The notes under the pieces are model-generated. The model ran no database searches, was not told where the DNA came from, and saw only the letters and a program-made list of their open reading frames with translations. A stretch of 64,000 nucleotides of DNA, taken from Trichomonas vaginalis G3 (taxonomy: Eukaryota > Parabasalia > Trichomonadida > Trichomonadidae). The stretch spans positions 9,858,001 to 9,922,000 of the forward strand of contig NC_067203.1 in NCBI RefSeq assembly GCF_026262505.1, read 5' to 3'. The position numbers and the translations under genes are program-made. Shown piece by piece: positions 10,547 to 21,080 of the stretch (within the stretch, counting starts at the first letter, position 1; every line of letters begins with the position of its first letter).

Positions 10547-11242
10547 ATGAATAAAAAAGTCATTGAAGAAATGAAAATTAACGGAACAATGAACAAGCTT
10601 CGGGCTTTATTCCTTAAAGAAGTATGCGAGGAGGCAATTGAATCAAAAAATAAGAAATTAACAAATTTCAAAAATACAAATACTGAAGAAGCATATGAAA
10701 TTGCAGCTGATTTGGTTATGCAATACCTATGCTCATTCGCTTTAAGTATGACATACGAAACAATTGAAGTAGAATCCAACAACACAATTCATTTCGATTC
10801 ACGATCAAATAAAATAGATGAATTGGACTTCTCTGGAGATGAAGTTGCTGAAAATGCTCCAATACAAGCTCTTATGCATTTCATTCAGAATCGAAAACCA
10901 ATCCAACCTCCAAAGCCAAAGGAGAAGAAGAAAACAAAACCAGAGAGTTCCAAATCTCAACCAAAGAATAATACAAAGGCAAAGCACGCTAAAGTACCTC
11001 AGCCCAAATTTTTGCCAAAGCCTCCACCTTTACAGAATCCTGTTCAAACGAAGAAACCTTCACGATTTACTGACGAATCAACTACAGAGGAAAGCATCAA
11101 TTTTAGTGAGCAATTTCCTCAAAATGCGTTGAGGGATCCGAGACCAATTCCTGGCAATCTTAAACCAGGTGGTCCACCTCCTCATATGCGTAAGCACACG
11201 TCTTATTCAGAGGAAAGTTCTTTAGATTTATCTGGATATTAA
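10547..11242 (+). CDS. FOP/FOR20/OFD1-type LisH protein, probable basal body component
   Basis: The first ~80 residues match the FOP dimerisation/LisH pattern. A helix (GTMNKLRALFLKEVCEEAIES) is followed by a LisH-like segment (AADLVMQYLCSFALSMTYET), the same order as in human FOP and FOR20. In that family the domain dimerises and anchors the protein at centrioles and basal bodies. The remaining ~150 residues are Pro/Lys-rich and disordered, ending in serine/acidic motifs (SYSEESSLDLSGY). An organism with several flagella makes a basal-body role plausible, but the assignment comes from sequence pattern only. The start is the only in-frame ATG near the left edge. Confidence 0.6.
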   Translation: MNKKVIEEMKINGTMNKLRALFLKEVCEEAIESKNKKLTNFKNTNTEEAYEIAADLVMQYLCSFALSMTYETIEVESNNTIHFDSRSNKIDELDFSGDEVAENAPIQALMHFIQNRKPIQPPKPKEKKKTKPESSKSQPKNNTKAKHAKVPQPKFLPKPPPLQNPVQTKKPSRFTDESTTEESINFSEQFPQNALRDPRPIPGNLKPGGPPPHMRKHTSYSEESSLDLSGY

Positions 11243-11440
11243 TTTAACATTTCCATTTCTTGATTCATGTTCTTTAATGCGTTAGACTACTCATTTTTGA
11301 GCTATTTTGTTTGTATTTCTAAATAAATAATTTGATAAAAATATTAAAATAAGATTAATGGTTTCAACTAATAGTAATTCTATACAAGTATTTAACATAA
11401 CAACAAACTAATATATAATATCGGAAGACATCGAATAAAA

Positions 11441-11920
11441 TTATTCTTCATAATCAAAATTATCATCGTATTCATCTGGAAATGGTTTGAAATATCTGTA
11501 ATGTGCAGCCAATGCATCAAGCTCTTCATATTTTGACCAATATTCAGAAAGAAGCTTTGTAATTTGTTCTAAAGTACGCATTTCTTCAGCATTTCTGTTT
11601 GTTTCACAATCCTGATCAATTTGATATTTTTCTATTTCTTTTAATTGTCTAATAGATGTGCCGCGGTCTTCATTAGTGTTTTGTTTCGTTTTTTCTAAAT
11701 CTGTTAATAATTTCTCGAATCTTTCGATATACAATTCAACTCTATTGAGTTCTTGTTCGGCTCTATCCAGAACAGAAGTTTTGATTTGTACTTTTTTTTC
11801 TAAAGTGCTTAGTTTCTTTTCAAATCTATCTGTAAATGATTGCATGGTTGCTCTTGTTTTCTCAATCTCATCAAGGTTGTTCCTCAGTGGCTTGAAGTTC
11901 ACAGTTTGAGAAGAGCTCAT
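11441..11920 (-). CDS. Small coiled-coil protein, function unknown
   Basis: The first ATG (11918-11920) gives 159 residues beginning MSSSQTVNFKPLRNN; the frame runs further upstream only to a non-ATG codon. Residues ~10-130 are heptad-rich and charged, consistent with one long coiled coil. The C-terminus is aromatic and acidic (YRYFKPFPDEYDDNFDYEE). The size and build resemble small subunits of tethering or cytoskeletal complexes (BLOC-type for example), but no family signature is visible. It converges on the FOP-like gene with a gap of about 200 bases. Confidence 0.7.
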   Translation of the reverse strand: MSSSQTVNFKPLRNNLDEIEKTRATMQSFTDRFEKKLSTLEKKVQIKTSVLDRAEQELNRVELYIERFEKLLTDLEKTKQNTNEDRGTSIRQLKEIEKYQIDQDCETNRNAEEMRTLEQITKLLSEYWSKYEELDALAAHYRYFKPFPDEYDDNFDYEE

Positions 11921-12498
11921 AATATTAGCACTTTTTTTGCATTCCAGTCTCAATGGAAAGGACTCATCTGCGCTCTTTATTTGAATCAATTGATTCTTTT
12001 CCTAGTTTGTTTATGCTTAAGTACCCTTTGAATCTCAAACCAAATCAGCTTATGCAAAATATTTGATAATTTCATTGCTATCTTTAATGAAATTATATAA
12101 AATATTATCACAACCCCAACTTCAATGTATGAGACTCTACATTGACCAATCACTGAGCGTATTTTTTTCATATTTTTGATACTTTTTCATTAATATTGAA
12201 CAAATTTTCTCACAATTTCAAAATAAAGGATGCTAAATGAGCAAATATCCCAAATATTATGAAAATTAATTCTCAAATAATTTGATGAATTTTCAATATT
12301 CGCATTTAATTGAAATTTTCTTGTACAATCTCATGTATTCATTTTAAAAGTGACATCTATTGATTGCATGGTAATGAACTATTGAAGTACCATAGCTTGT
12401 AGAATTTCACCTTAAATTATGCTAATATATTGAATTTAAGAAATGTTTACTGTCAATATGTTGATTTTATATATGTTCAAGATCAAAAGTGATTCAAA
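11921..12498. other. Intergenic gap between divergent genes
   Basis: AT-rich sequence that should contain the promoters of the coiled-coil gene (minus) and the membrane protein gene (plus). Nothing else recognised. Confidence 0.4.
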
Positions 12499-13773
12499 AT
12501 GCTTGATGATGTCTCAATTGATCTAGAACAGGAAGATGAACGCGATGACGTTAGCTCATATATGTATTTTTCAACAAGCATTACTGCGTTTATTATCATG
12601 ATTGCATTCATTTGCTTAGTTATGGTTTTTTGTAACAATCTGAAAAATTCGGATCAGCAAAAAAGTATTATAGTTCCATTTTCAAAGTCAAATGATAATA
12701 ACGATGCATACATAAAACTAAATTTCACAAACTTACAAGATCAAACAGAATATTTATCGGTTTCATATCGCTTTATAAGGTATTACTCAGAAATTCCCAC
12801 ATCCTGCAATTTTTCAACTTATTCAACTGCATATTTCGTAAATAATCACGGAAAAACAGTCAAAAACATTTCAAATAACGGATTATCTTTTACAAAAGAC
12901 TTTCATGCATATCAGACATTATCATCTAGTCAAAATTTTATTAACACGCCAATTTATACTTTTAATCAAATTAATATTGAATCATATTTTAATTATACTT
13001 TGAAAGATATTCGCGGAATACAGGTAACATATAGTTTTGGAGGTAAAAGCCAGATAAACGTTATTAGAATTACCGGAAATTTGCTCTCATTTACTGGATG
13101 GATGCTTTTCTTGTACCATTTCTATTATATTTGGCAAATGCATAGCTTTTCAGCCACTAATATATTTACGCTAGTGTTTTGCGCATCAATTACGTTCATT
13201 TCAAATCCATTATCAAAATTATTTTCAGACAGTCCATTTTTCATGAATTTGTTTGGTGTTTTGTTTTTAGTAATATATAGATTTTATACTCTCTCAGTAA
13301 CAATTGATTTTTCTTTCCATTCCCACAAAAATAAGAATGATTTTGTGATATTGGCCGGAATTCTCTCATCTCTTGTAGGATTTTTAGATTTTGTATCAAG
13401 GTTCTCCAAGAAACATATTCATTTTATTCCAATTCTTAAAAAAATTTCCGAATTCAAAACATTTGATTTTATCGAAGTGTTTTTCATTATTATCTATTGC
13501 TCATGCTTTATAACTTTTGCATTTGTTGCTATTCTCAGATCTCCTGTTTATCAAACGCTTTCTTTATTCTTTATTTCAGGAATTATTGCCACACTTTATT
13601 CAAAGGTTTTCTTTGCATTTAATAAGAGATCATCAAATGCTCTAATTCCATCAATTATATACACATTGACTCATATTGTTAACGCTATTTTGCTTTTAAT
13701 AATTCAAAAGCCTAGCTCCGAAACAGACTCGAAATATCATCATCCAGAAGTTTCTGGATACCAACATTTTTAA
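12499..13773 (+). CDS. Multi-pass membrane protein, 1 + 7 TM (GOST/TMEM181-like architecture)
   Basis: The 424 residues begin with an acidic cytosolic tip and one membrane segment (~28-48). A luminal or extracellular domain of ~140 residues follows, with several possible N-glycosylation sites. Seven hydrophobic segments then run from ~195 to 410, for example WMLFLYHFYYIW and FFIIIYCSCFITFAFVAIL. One anchor, a folded outer domain and a 7-TM bundle is the layout of the GOST group (TMEM181, GPR107/108, Wntless), which acts in Golgi-to-surface trafficking. No diagnostic residues confirm the family, so the assignment is by topology only. The C-terminus is short, polar and cytosolic. Confidence 0.8.
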   Translation: MLDDVSIDLEQEDERDDVSSYMYFSTSITAFIIMIAFICLVMVFCNNLKNSDQQKSIIVPFSKSNDNNDAYIKLNFTNLQDQTEYLSVSYRFIRYYSEIPTSCNFSTYSTAYFVNNHGKTVKNISNNGLSFTKDFHAYQTLSSSQNFINTPIYTFNQINIESYFNYTLKDIRGIQVTYSFGGKSQINVIRITGNLLSFTGWMLFLYHFYYIWQMHSFSATNIFTLVFCASITFISNPLSKLFSDSPFFMNLFGVLFLVIYRFYTLSVTIDFSFHSHKNKNDFVILAGILSSLVGFLDFVSRFSKKHIHFIPILKKISEFKTFDFIEVFFIIIYCSCFITFAFVAILRSPVYQTLSLFFISGIIATLYSKVFFAFNKRSSNALIPSIIYTLTHIVNAILLLIIQKPSSETDSKYHHPEVSGYQHF

Positions 13774-14161
13774 TTTTGTTTGTTATTTATAATAAAGTGT
13801 TTTAATATTAGTTTTGAAATTCATTTTTTTTAAACTATAGGTTATAATTGACTAGATTGATATTGTTGATTCTACTGAATCATGGAGATGAAAAATGCAC
13901 CAGATAGATTTGTTTATTCTTATCTATCTGGCGAGCGATTTTATAGTATTGCAATAGTCATAACATTTATTTTGATGAGAAAATTTAATGCAACTATGCC
14001 CACGGACATATCCTTAAACATACTATTGTTTAAAGTTAATATTCATTGACAATTAACGTCATTTGTTAGAAATTTGAATAAAAGTAAGCGGGCCGTTAAT
14101 ATTCATTCATTTTACAAGTAGTTTGTTTTATTTTACAAGCATCAGTGGAGTAAAAATATAT
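13774..14161. other. Gap between convergent genes
   Basis: AT-rich. It contains a 10-bp-stem hairpin, CCAGATAGAT pairing with ATCTATCTGG, around 13902-13933. It also has a direct repeat GTTAATATTCATT at about 14035 and 14095. No gene seen. Confidence 0.5.
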
Positions 14162-15514
14162 TTATTACATTTTTGTTAATTCACCTTTGAAATCAAAAAC
14201 TTTAATTTGTAAAAAGTTAGCATCGCTTGAATTCTTTCCTGTTTGAGTTAATTTGAAAGATACAAAATAGTCGTTTGTTTGAAGTGGAAATTCTTTGATT
14301 TCTCTTCGATTAAACGCATAATATTTATCATTATCTAATATCACAGTTGTTCCATTTTCTTTGATTCCTTCTAACTTCCATCTTCTCAAAAAATGAGAAT
14401 CAGTTTCTACACGTGTTGATTGAAGAATGTAAGATATTGGTCTTAATTTATATCCTTTTAGATCAGCTCTTATCCATGAATTAGGAGAATCTGAAGTATA
14501 GAAATTAAAATTATTTCTATAAGAATTTATATTTGATAAACCAGTTCCACATCCAACAGATGAAGCTGTGAACTCCATTTTAATTATTTCAGAAGCTTTT
14601 GCAAATTAATAATTCCAAATTGAATTAGTTGACATCGAAATTTTATTTTTAATTAAAGGCTTTTCAAACGATGCATTATATTGATTTGATATTGCAAATA
14701 TATTTTTAATTAAATGTTTTTCGAATGATGAAATAGGTTGATTTGAGATTTCAATCTTTTCTCTTATATTTGAATGATAATTCTTTAATGTTTCGTTATA
14801 TATCGCAAGAAGAACTGATTCAAATGAATGTTCAATAGAAAAGTTATATATTTCGTCATATATATCACGTGAACAAAATGATAATTTGATATATCTAAAC
14901 AAATCAAATAATGAATTGTTTCTCTTGCAGATTTCTAAAAGTAATAAAGATAACTTATCTTCGTTTTCGATCTTTAATTGTTTCGATTTCAATATTCTTT
15001 CACAAAATTCATAATCGTTTTTAGCAAAATATTCAATGATATCATTGCAATCTAAACAATATAAATGGGATGAGATGAATTCTATGCATTCGTTTTCTGT
15101 TGCTTTATCATTTTCTAAAACTGAAATTTCATATTTCTTAAAAACGTTTTCTAATGTAATAGATTTATCTAATTTAACATAATCGCTATAAACTTGTATC
15201 AATATTTGATTTTTGAAATGCTTTCCGATTTCAAATATATCATGAAAATGATCTTCATCTTCTTGAAATTCGAGTTTTCCTGTTTCTAAAAACTTTGAAA
15301 CTATGTCAATTGAATCTTCACATCTTAAAATTAGATTTGTTTCATATGAAATCATTATTTTATTAATAATGCATTTTTCTTTAATTAAATCTGAAAAACA
15401 GACAGCTGAAGACTTCTTTGTTTTGATTGTTCGGCCATTTATCATTATATTTAGTGGTCCACATTCTGTAAGAATGCCGACACGTGTCAGTTCATTACAC
15501 AATTTCAGAACCAT
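14162..15514 (-). pseudogene. BTB - BACK-like - F5/8 type C (discoidin) protein with one in-frame stop
   Basis: The frame starts at the ATG at 15512-15514 and is open to a TAA at 14606-14608. It then continues in the same frame to 14162. The N-terminal half has a BTB-like core (FSDLIKEKCIINKIMISYET) and a BACK-like helical region. The C-terminal half after the stop is a discoidin-type domain (ASSVGCGTG, DSPNSWIRADLKGY, SHFLRRWKLEG). BTB followed by F5/8C is a large trichomonad family, so both halves belong to one gene. Except for the single stop everything is open, so the break is recent, a sequencing error, or a read-through site. If not suppressed, the product lacks the discoidin domain. 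Confidence 0.8.
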
Positions 15515-15817
15515 GAAAATGAAGTGACATAAAAATCCACCATTTCTTTTTTGGAATAGATTTGTTTCTTATATCATAAATATATGTACCGCTATAAATG
15601 AAGGTATTAATACGATCTGGTTTCTTTTCTGATTTTTCATTTTTCGATTTTTTGCTCAGATTCTTTGAAGGTAGCATTGCGCGTCGCCTTATAAAGCTAT
15701 AAACATTGATACGATAACTCTTAGAATGTATACATATAGATTGTCTCTATTTTGGAAGTGGAAGTTTATTACAACAAAAAAGTGACTTTTGTAAATTGAA
15801 TATAAAAATAAAAAATA
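15515..15817. other. Gap between divergent genes
   Basis: About 300 bases between the BTB/F5-8C gene (minus) and the next coiled-coil gene (plus). No gene or clear motif. The small minus-strand frame 15495-15677 is poorly supported. Confidence 0.4.
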
Positions 15818-16456
15818 ATGAGCACAACAAGCAAAAAAGAACGTTACTCGAACAATTTGCAATACACTCCAACCAAATCCGGAAACAAATCATTTTCAAG
15901 CCCAGTAAGTCAGCAAAAAAGCTTAGATCAGCTTGAATTCCAAGATGCCCAAGATCCACTTCATGATCTTGAAGTAAAGAAATATGAACTTCAGAATAAG
16001 AACATGAAACTTATTTCTGAACTTGGTGCTATAGGAGATACATCCATTCTCGAAAAGCAATTAACAATTTTAGAAAGTATATCCAGAAAAGAAAAATTAC
16101 CAAGAATTGGTGCGTTTTTAGATACTAATGAACTCAAATCTTCAGGAGTTCTTGCTCAAGATGAAAGTTTGTCAAATTTACCTTCAAAAGTCAAACAATT
16201 ACATAAAGAAATAGACGAAAATATAACAAAAACAAAGACTCTTAACGCAGATCTCAAAAGTAGCATTTTATCTCAAAATTCGATATACGTTTCAAAAGAC
16301 GAAGACGAAAAGATACTAGAGAAGATACGTACACAATTAGACAGTCTCAAATCAGCATATACAAGAAATCAAAAAGCTCAGCTTGAAAGTTTGAAAATGG
16401 AAATTTATCTTCTTAAGACAGAACTTCAAGATTTACAAAACTCAGAAGGCAACTAA
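15818..16456 (+). CDS. Coiled-coil protein, function unknown
   Basis: 212 residues. The N-terminal ~45 are polar and basic (TSKKERYSNNLQYTPTK) and probably disordered. Residues ~45-70 and ~125-212 are heptad-rich coiled coil, with a Pro/Gly linker between them. Several SP/TP sites in the N-terminus are possible phosphorylation sites. No family was recognised. A structural cytoskeletal role is the simplest reading given neighbouring coiled-coil genes, but this is inference. Confidence 0.75.
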   Translation: MSTTSKKERYSNNLQYTPTKSGNKSFSSPVSQQKSLDQLEFQDAQDPLHDLEVKKYELQNKNMKLISELGAIGDTSILEKQLTILESISRKEKLPRIGAFLDTNELKSSGVLAQDESLSNLPSKVKQLHKEIDENITKTKTLNADLKSSILSQNSIYVSKDEDEKILEKIRTQLDSLKSAYTRNQKAQLESLKMEIYLLKTELQDLQNSEGN

Positions 16457-16720
16457 TCCATTTTTTAAAATTGTATTTTATTTTTCCAAATCGAAATAAT
16501 TTTTGTAAAAAATTACTGTTTTTCTTTACTAAATATATAATCATACACTTCCTATATACTACCGGCAAACATTTTGATGCAATTTTACTTTAATTCGAAA
16601 AAAATTTAATATATTGATTTAAATGTTGACAATAGAATAAAGATCTTTAATATTCTTTAGAATTTTTGAACAGATAAAAATATAATAAATAAATACAGTA
16701 AGAAAACAGATATGAGTAGA

Positions 16721-17095
16721 TTATTCGTCATCTTCCTCTTGAGTTTGAGTCTTATCTACCTTCTTTTGGTTGGAACAATGTGGGAATATGCAAATCCAGA
16801 AGACTGCAGTAATAAGAGCAACAAGAGCTGCAAATACAGCCAATCCAATTCTTGCGCCCATTGGTAAAGGTTCTTGTGATTCAATATGGCATTTCATATC
16901 GAATTTAAAAGTCCATATAGTACATGTCGCATTTGTTGGTCCATCAGATGTTCCGACAAGACAAGAGTTTGAATCTGAACACCAGCCGCAGCTTTTATCT
17001 TTTCCTAATCCGAGGCATGTTTCGCAATTTGATGAAAAGTTTGGGCATTCTTCGCTACGAGCAAAAATCGGAGCTAATGCTAGCAGATAAAACAT
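16721..17095 (-). CDS. PTTG1IP-like single-pass membrane protein with PSI-type Cys-rich domain
   Basis: 124 residues. There is a short signal peptide (MFYLLALAPIFARS) and then a Cys-rich ectodomain (~16-70) with spacing typical of PSI domains (CPNFSSNCETCLGLGKDKSC, then CGWC). One membrane helix (~82-105, GARIGLAVFAALVALITAVF) leads to a short cytosolic tail ending in an acidic QEEDDE. Size and order match the PTTG1-interacting-protein group of type I membrane proteins. Location is expected at the surface or endomembranes. The specific function is unknown. Confidence 0.75.
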   Translation of the reverse strand: MFYLLALAPIFARSEECPNFSSNCETCLGLGKDKSCGWCSDSNSCLVGTSDGPTNATCTIWTFKFDMKCHIESQEPLPMGARIGLAVFAALVALITAVFWICIFPHCSNQKKVDKTQTQEEDDE

Positions 17096-17453
17096 CTAAA
17101 TTTTTATTTGTAAAGTTCGATGAAGATCATCTTCATTATTTCAAAAGAATGCTAGATTTAGTGAAGACAATAGAGGGCAATTATTTTTTTGTCAAAAATT
17201 ATCCAAAAACTCATAATTTCAAAACGTTCAATATTTTCTCAAAGGTTTCTCAACCGTTGTGAGTGATTTTTATTTTTAATTATGAATTGACCATAAACAC
17301 ATGGTTTTTAAAATCTATTGGCAAAGATTGAGAAATGAAATATCGAAATTAATACAGAAATAACAAAAAACTCCATGTCATCAAAGAGAATATTGTCTCA
17401 TATAAAAAATAAGATACGCTTTGTTTCATAATAAAAAATAAACATATTATATT
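17096..17453. other. Intergenic stretch
   Basis: AT-rich gap after the DDB1-like gene end and before the PTTG1IP-like gene promoter. Nothing recognised. Confidence 0.4.
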
Positions 17454-20369
17454 TTATGAAATTTGTTTGAGAAGACCTTTAATCCTCTCTTTTGTAGTTC
17501 CAGCGGCTTCAAGTATGTCAGGCATATTCAAAGCGATCAAAATATTATCAGCATCAATAATGCAATCCTGCTGTGGCCACAAGAAATTCACATCAGGAAT
17601 TCTGTTATCGATAAATGTTAATCCTGCATCATCAATTCTCTGAGATACTCTCTTTACTTCCATGAAGTCATCTCTCATAGTGAACAATCCGATTCCTCCA
17701 CCTTCCGTTCCGTACAAAGCATTTTTACCAAACTTTGCGAATGATATCACTCTTGAATCAGTCTGGAAAACTCCAATTGGCTCCAAAACACCAAATTCAT
17801 ATAAACCATAGATATGTATCACAGAGTTGTAATCAGCAGCGAAAATAAACTGTCCATTATTACTTACACCTATTGTAGATACTCCATGGCAATATGAAAT
17901 TCTATGTGTTTCAGCCAATCTCCTTGTACAATCCAAGATAGAAATACTTTGATTGGAATCAGCGACAACAACAAATCTGTTATAGCAAACATTCAAAGCT
18001 GTTGTCAATGCAAATGATCTTGCAGTTGCTATCCTTTCTAACTCACTATCACTTCCATTTTCCTTTAAAGTGAACTGTTCAATATAAGTTCTATTTGCAA
18101 TAATGATGAAATCCATTACAAAACAAGCAGCTGTTGGCAAACTTTCCATTGTTCGCTTGCAAACTAATGACAAAGATGAATCTAATAAGAAAACATCGTT
18201 GTCATCTGTTCCCACAAGCAAATACTCTTTTTCACCAACTTTTATCACTTCCATCAATGAAATAGAATGAAGAGCAACGAATTCTTCATTTTCTTTCATG
18301 TTTTTATATGTTTTGATTGTTGTATCGCCAATTCTAACAACATAAATAGGAATCATCGTTTTATCTTCATGCATAATAGCAGAATTCACGATATTATCAA
18401 TTGTCAAGATTGGTTTCGATGAACCACTTGGACTTTCTGAATTTAACAGTTTCAGTTCATTTCTATTCAATGAAACAAAATTATCTCCGACACAAACAAT
18501 GTCTGTGCATGGATCTGTTCCAAGGAAAACTCTTTCTTTTGAACTGATCAGTGTAGGTGGTTTTCCACTGCAAACAAAACCACCTTGTGAAAGATTTGGT
18601 TTCAAAACAACTGAATTTTCACCAATGGATTCGAAAGAAACTCCTCTGTTATTTACAACAACAAGTTTTCCTTCTGTTGTTCCTAAATAAACAGAATTCT
18701 CGTTGTTCTTGTTCTTCATCATTTCTATGGAAGTAAATCCATAAATAGTGTCAAGATTTGTTGAAAAAGTGACATTAAAGAAATCATCGTAAATTGTCAA
18801 ATTTTTGGACATTGTCAATATACATGTTTCAGCGCTATCAGTGTAAACTAACAATATCTGGGAGTCAACTTCTTTGTAATGCAATTGCTTGAAAGAAGGG
18901 ATTTCAATTGCAACAAACTCTTTGCCATAACATAATATACAAACATCATTTTGACAACAAGCCGCTGTTATCTCAAAATTGAATGACATTGAATTTTGAG
19001 AGAGAATTGAAACTTCTTTATTTGTGACTTGTATTGGACCAGACTTTGATTCGCCGAAGAAGACCGTGTTTTTATTGGAAATAAAGTGTTCTGGGTTGGC
19101 CATTTCAAATCCTTTGTCATCAACAGATAAAATAACTGATGAATTAAGATATGATAGGCAAATATATTGATTTGAAGAGAATAATGAGAGACAATTACCT
19201 ATGTCCATCTTAAAAGCTGTTCTGCATTGAATTGTCTTCTCAAATAATCTGATTGAATCATTTGAGATATAAATACTGTCATCATTGATTGATATACTTC
19301 GTACTGGTCCTGAAATAGGGAATGTCGCTTGTATTTCCATGCGACATGATGATTCGTCGCGATCAAAACTATATGAAATTAAATCAGTGAAAGGAGAGGA
19401 AACAATTATAGAATTATTCATATATATGATTGATCCTGCAACTGCTTTTGTCTGTAAAAGCCTCTCCATTCGAGGTCTTCCTTCAACTGGAAAAGATGCA
19501 GCGCAAATGCAGCCTTCTGCATCAAGAATGAGATATAAATCGTCAATGAGATGTGTTGCCGATATTGATATTGTAGAAACGAATGTCGAAAGATGTTCAC
19601 ATTTTAATGGAAGACCAATTGGTGCTGTAATTCGATGAATTCCATCACTGGTTGAAATCATAAGAGAAGCTTCGACTTCTGGATGCAATGGAATAATCGA
19701 ATAAGCATCAGGTGGAAGCGGTAAATCAAATTCTTCAAGTAATTCAGTACCAACTATTTTACAAACATGTAATTCACGATTATTTGTTTTAGAATCTGTA
19801 AGTATTGCAAGACGTGCTGAAACAACTGTTGGACCCATGAATGCAAGGTCAACAATGTTCGTATATGTAACTGGAACTGCAAACATTGGTTTATTACGTG
19901 GTATGATGTGAATTAAGCCTGAAAAGATGCTGAGTGCGATGTAATCAGGATGTGTAGCATAAGCAAACTGCTTTTCTTTTAATCGAATTGATTCAGTTAT
20001 TCTCGGATTGCTTCCAGTTGATCCTAGTTCGAATGGTGATGAGATAGGAAGAATTCTTCTCGTTGCTAAAATTAATCCTTGTTTAGTTATTGACTCGTAT
20101 TTTGTTAATTCAGGTAATTGAAAGATAAACCAGTTTAAATTTCGAAGTAATATGAATATTTCTGGATTTCTACCGGAAAATGCCGTGATTAATGCTATTG
20201 GTGTTTTAAACGGATACGAATCTAAAATTTCAAGATTTACAGGATCCATTATATGCAAAGTTGACCCTTGGGCAACAGCCAGTGCTGGACGACCATTGTT
20301 TGCGTTGTTTAATATACACATTCCTTGAATAATGGTATCATGCTGAAGAGAGCGATGTACAATATTCAT
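17454..20369 (-). CDS. DDB1/CPSF-A-like beta-propeller protein
   Basis: 971 residues made almost entirely of short beta-strand repeats, as in the triple-propeller DDB1/CPSF160/SF3B3 superfamily. The N-terminal propeller matches that group in order (HPDYIALSIFSGLIHIIP, then long blade repeats). The C-terminal CPSF-A region (NNGQFIFAADYNSVIHIYGL, ALYGTEGGGIGLFTMRDD) ends in a helical tail. In DDB1 this protein links CUL4 ubiquitin ligase to substrate receptors. The shorter-than-usual length (DDB1 is ~1,140) and single-gene evidence do not exclude a CPSF160 or SF3B3 relative. A TCATTC initiator-like box lies a few bases before the ATG (reverse strand, 20372-20377). Confidence 0.8.
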   Translation of the reverse strand: MNIVHRSLQHDTIIQGMCILNNANNGRPALAVAQGSTLHIMDPVNLEILDSYPFKTPIALITAFSGRNPEIFILLRNLNWFIFQLPELTKYESITKQGLILATRRILPISSPFELGSTGSNPRITESIRLKEKQFAYATHPDYIALSIFSGLIHIIPRNKPMFAVPVTYTNIVDLAFMGPTVVSARLAILTDSKTNNRELHVCKIVGTELLEEFDLPLPPDAYSIIPLHPEVEASLMISTSDGIHRITAPIGLPLKCEHLSTFVSTISISATHLIDDLYLILDAEGCICAASFPVEGRPRMERLLQTKAVAGSIIYMNNSIIVSSPFTDLISYSFDRDESSCRMEIQATFPISGPVRSISINDDSIYISNDSIRLFEKTIQCRTAFKMDIGNCLSLFSSNQYICLSYLNSSVILSVDDKGFEMANPEHFISNKNTVFFGESKSGPIQVTNKEVSILSQNSMSFNFEITAACCQNDVCILCYGKEFVAIEIPSFKQLHYKEVDSQILLVYTDSAETCILTMSKNLTIYDDFFNVTFSTNLDTIYGFTSIEMMKNKNNENSVYLGTTEGKLVVVNNRGVSFESIGENSVVLKPNLSQGGFVCSGKPPTLISSKERVFLGTDPCTDIVCVGDNFVSLNRNELKLLNSESPSGSSKPILTIDNIVNSAIMHEDKTMIPIYVVRIGDTTIKTYKNMKENEEFVALHSISLMEVIKVGEKEYLLVGTDDNDVFLLDSSLSLVCKRTMESLPTAACFVMDFIIIANRTYIEQFTLKENGSDSELERIATARSFALTTALNVCYNRFVVVADSNQSISILDCTRRLAETHRISYCHGVSTIGVSNNGQFIFAADYNSVIHIYGLYEFGVLEPIGVFQTDSRVISFAKFGKNALYGTEGGGIGLFTMRDDFMEVKRVSQRIDDAGLTFIDNRIPDVNFLWPQQDCIIDADNILIALNMPDILEAAGTTKERIKGLLKQIS

Positions 20370-21080
20370 AGGAATGATTAACCATCAAAGTAGAATTATG
20401 ATACATATGGCATATAAATAGTGAATAATAGTCGAACGGCCAGGAATACGCATGATTTATGGCAAATTTTGATATATAATTTCGATATTGGTATATTGTA
20501 GCAACATTCATACAATCATTTTCTAACTGTAAAAATATAAATGTGGTAAGAATTATAATGGAAATGATTTGTGATTTAAATTTATCGTTCTTTAACTCAT
20601 TTTTAAGATCTAAGAGTTATAAATTATAACAGAAATACTAATGTCAGTTTTAATAATCAGTTATAGAGACAGTCAAAGCAAGATATAAATAAACGATATA
20701 ATTGTTTAACTTATAACATGAATATGATGATTCAAATGCTATACTATTATCAATGTGGTTTATTGTATTAAGACTAGCTTAAAATAGTCAGCAACATAAA
20801 AATATCAAAGAATAATGTTGCCTATGTGCTTTTAATGGATAATATATATTACTACTAACAAGTCTATATAAAACATTCTGATTATGTACTTGATATATAT
20901 AGCTTCAAACCAAATGATATTAATACAGAAGGTACTAAATGATTTTAAGATGCTGAAAGGGTTCTATTACTTTCTTAGGTTATGCGATCATTTGCATGCT
21001 TGTAAAAATCACAGTTAAAAGTGTTTGAGATGGTTTTAGAGCTAAAATCTTTGTAAAATTTAATCAAAAAAGTAACAAGA
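20370..21080. other. Intergenic gap between divergent genes
   Basis: About 710 bases of AT-rich DNA with no open frame of note. It should contain promoters for both flanking genes. Confidence 0.4.
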
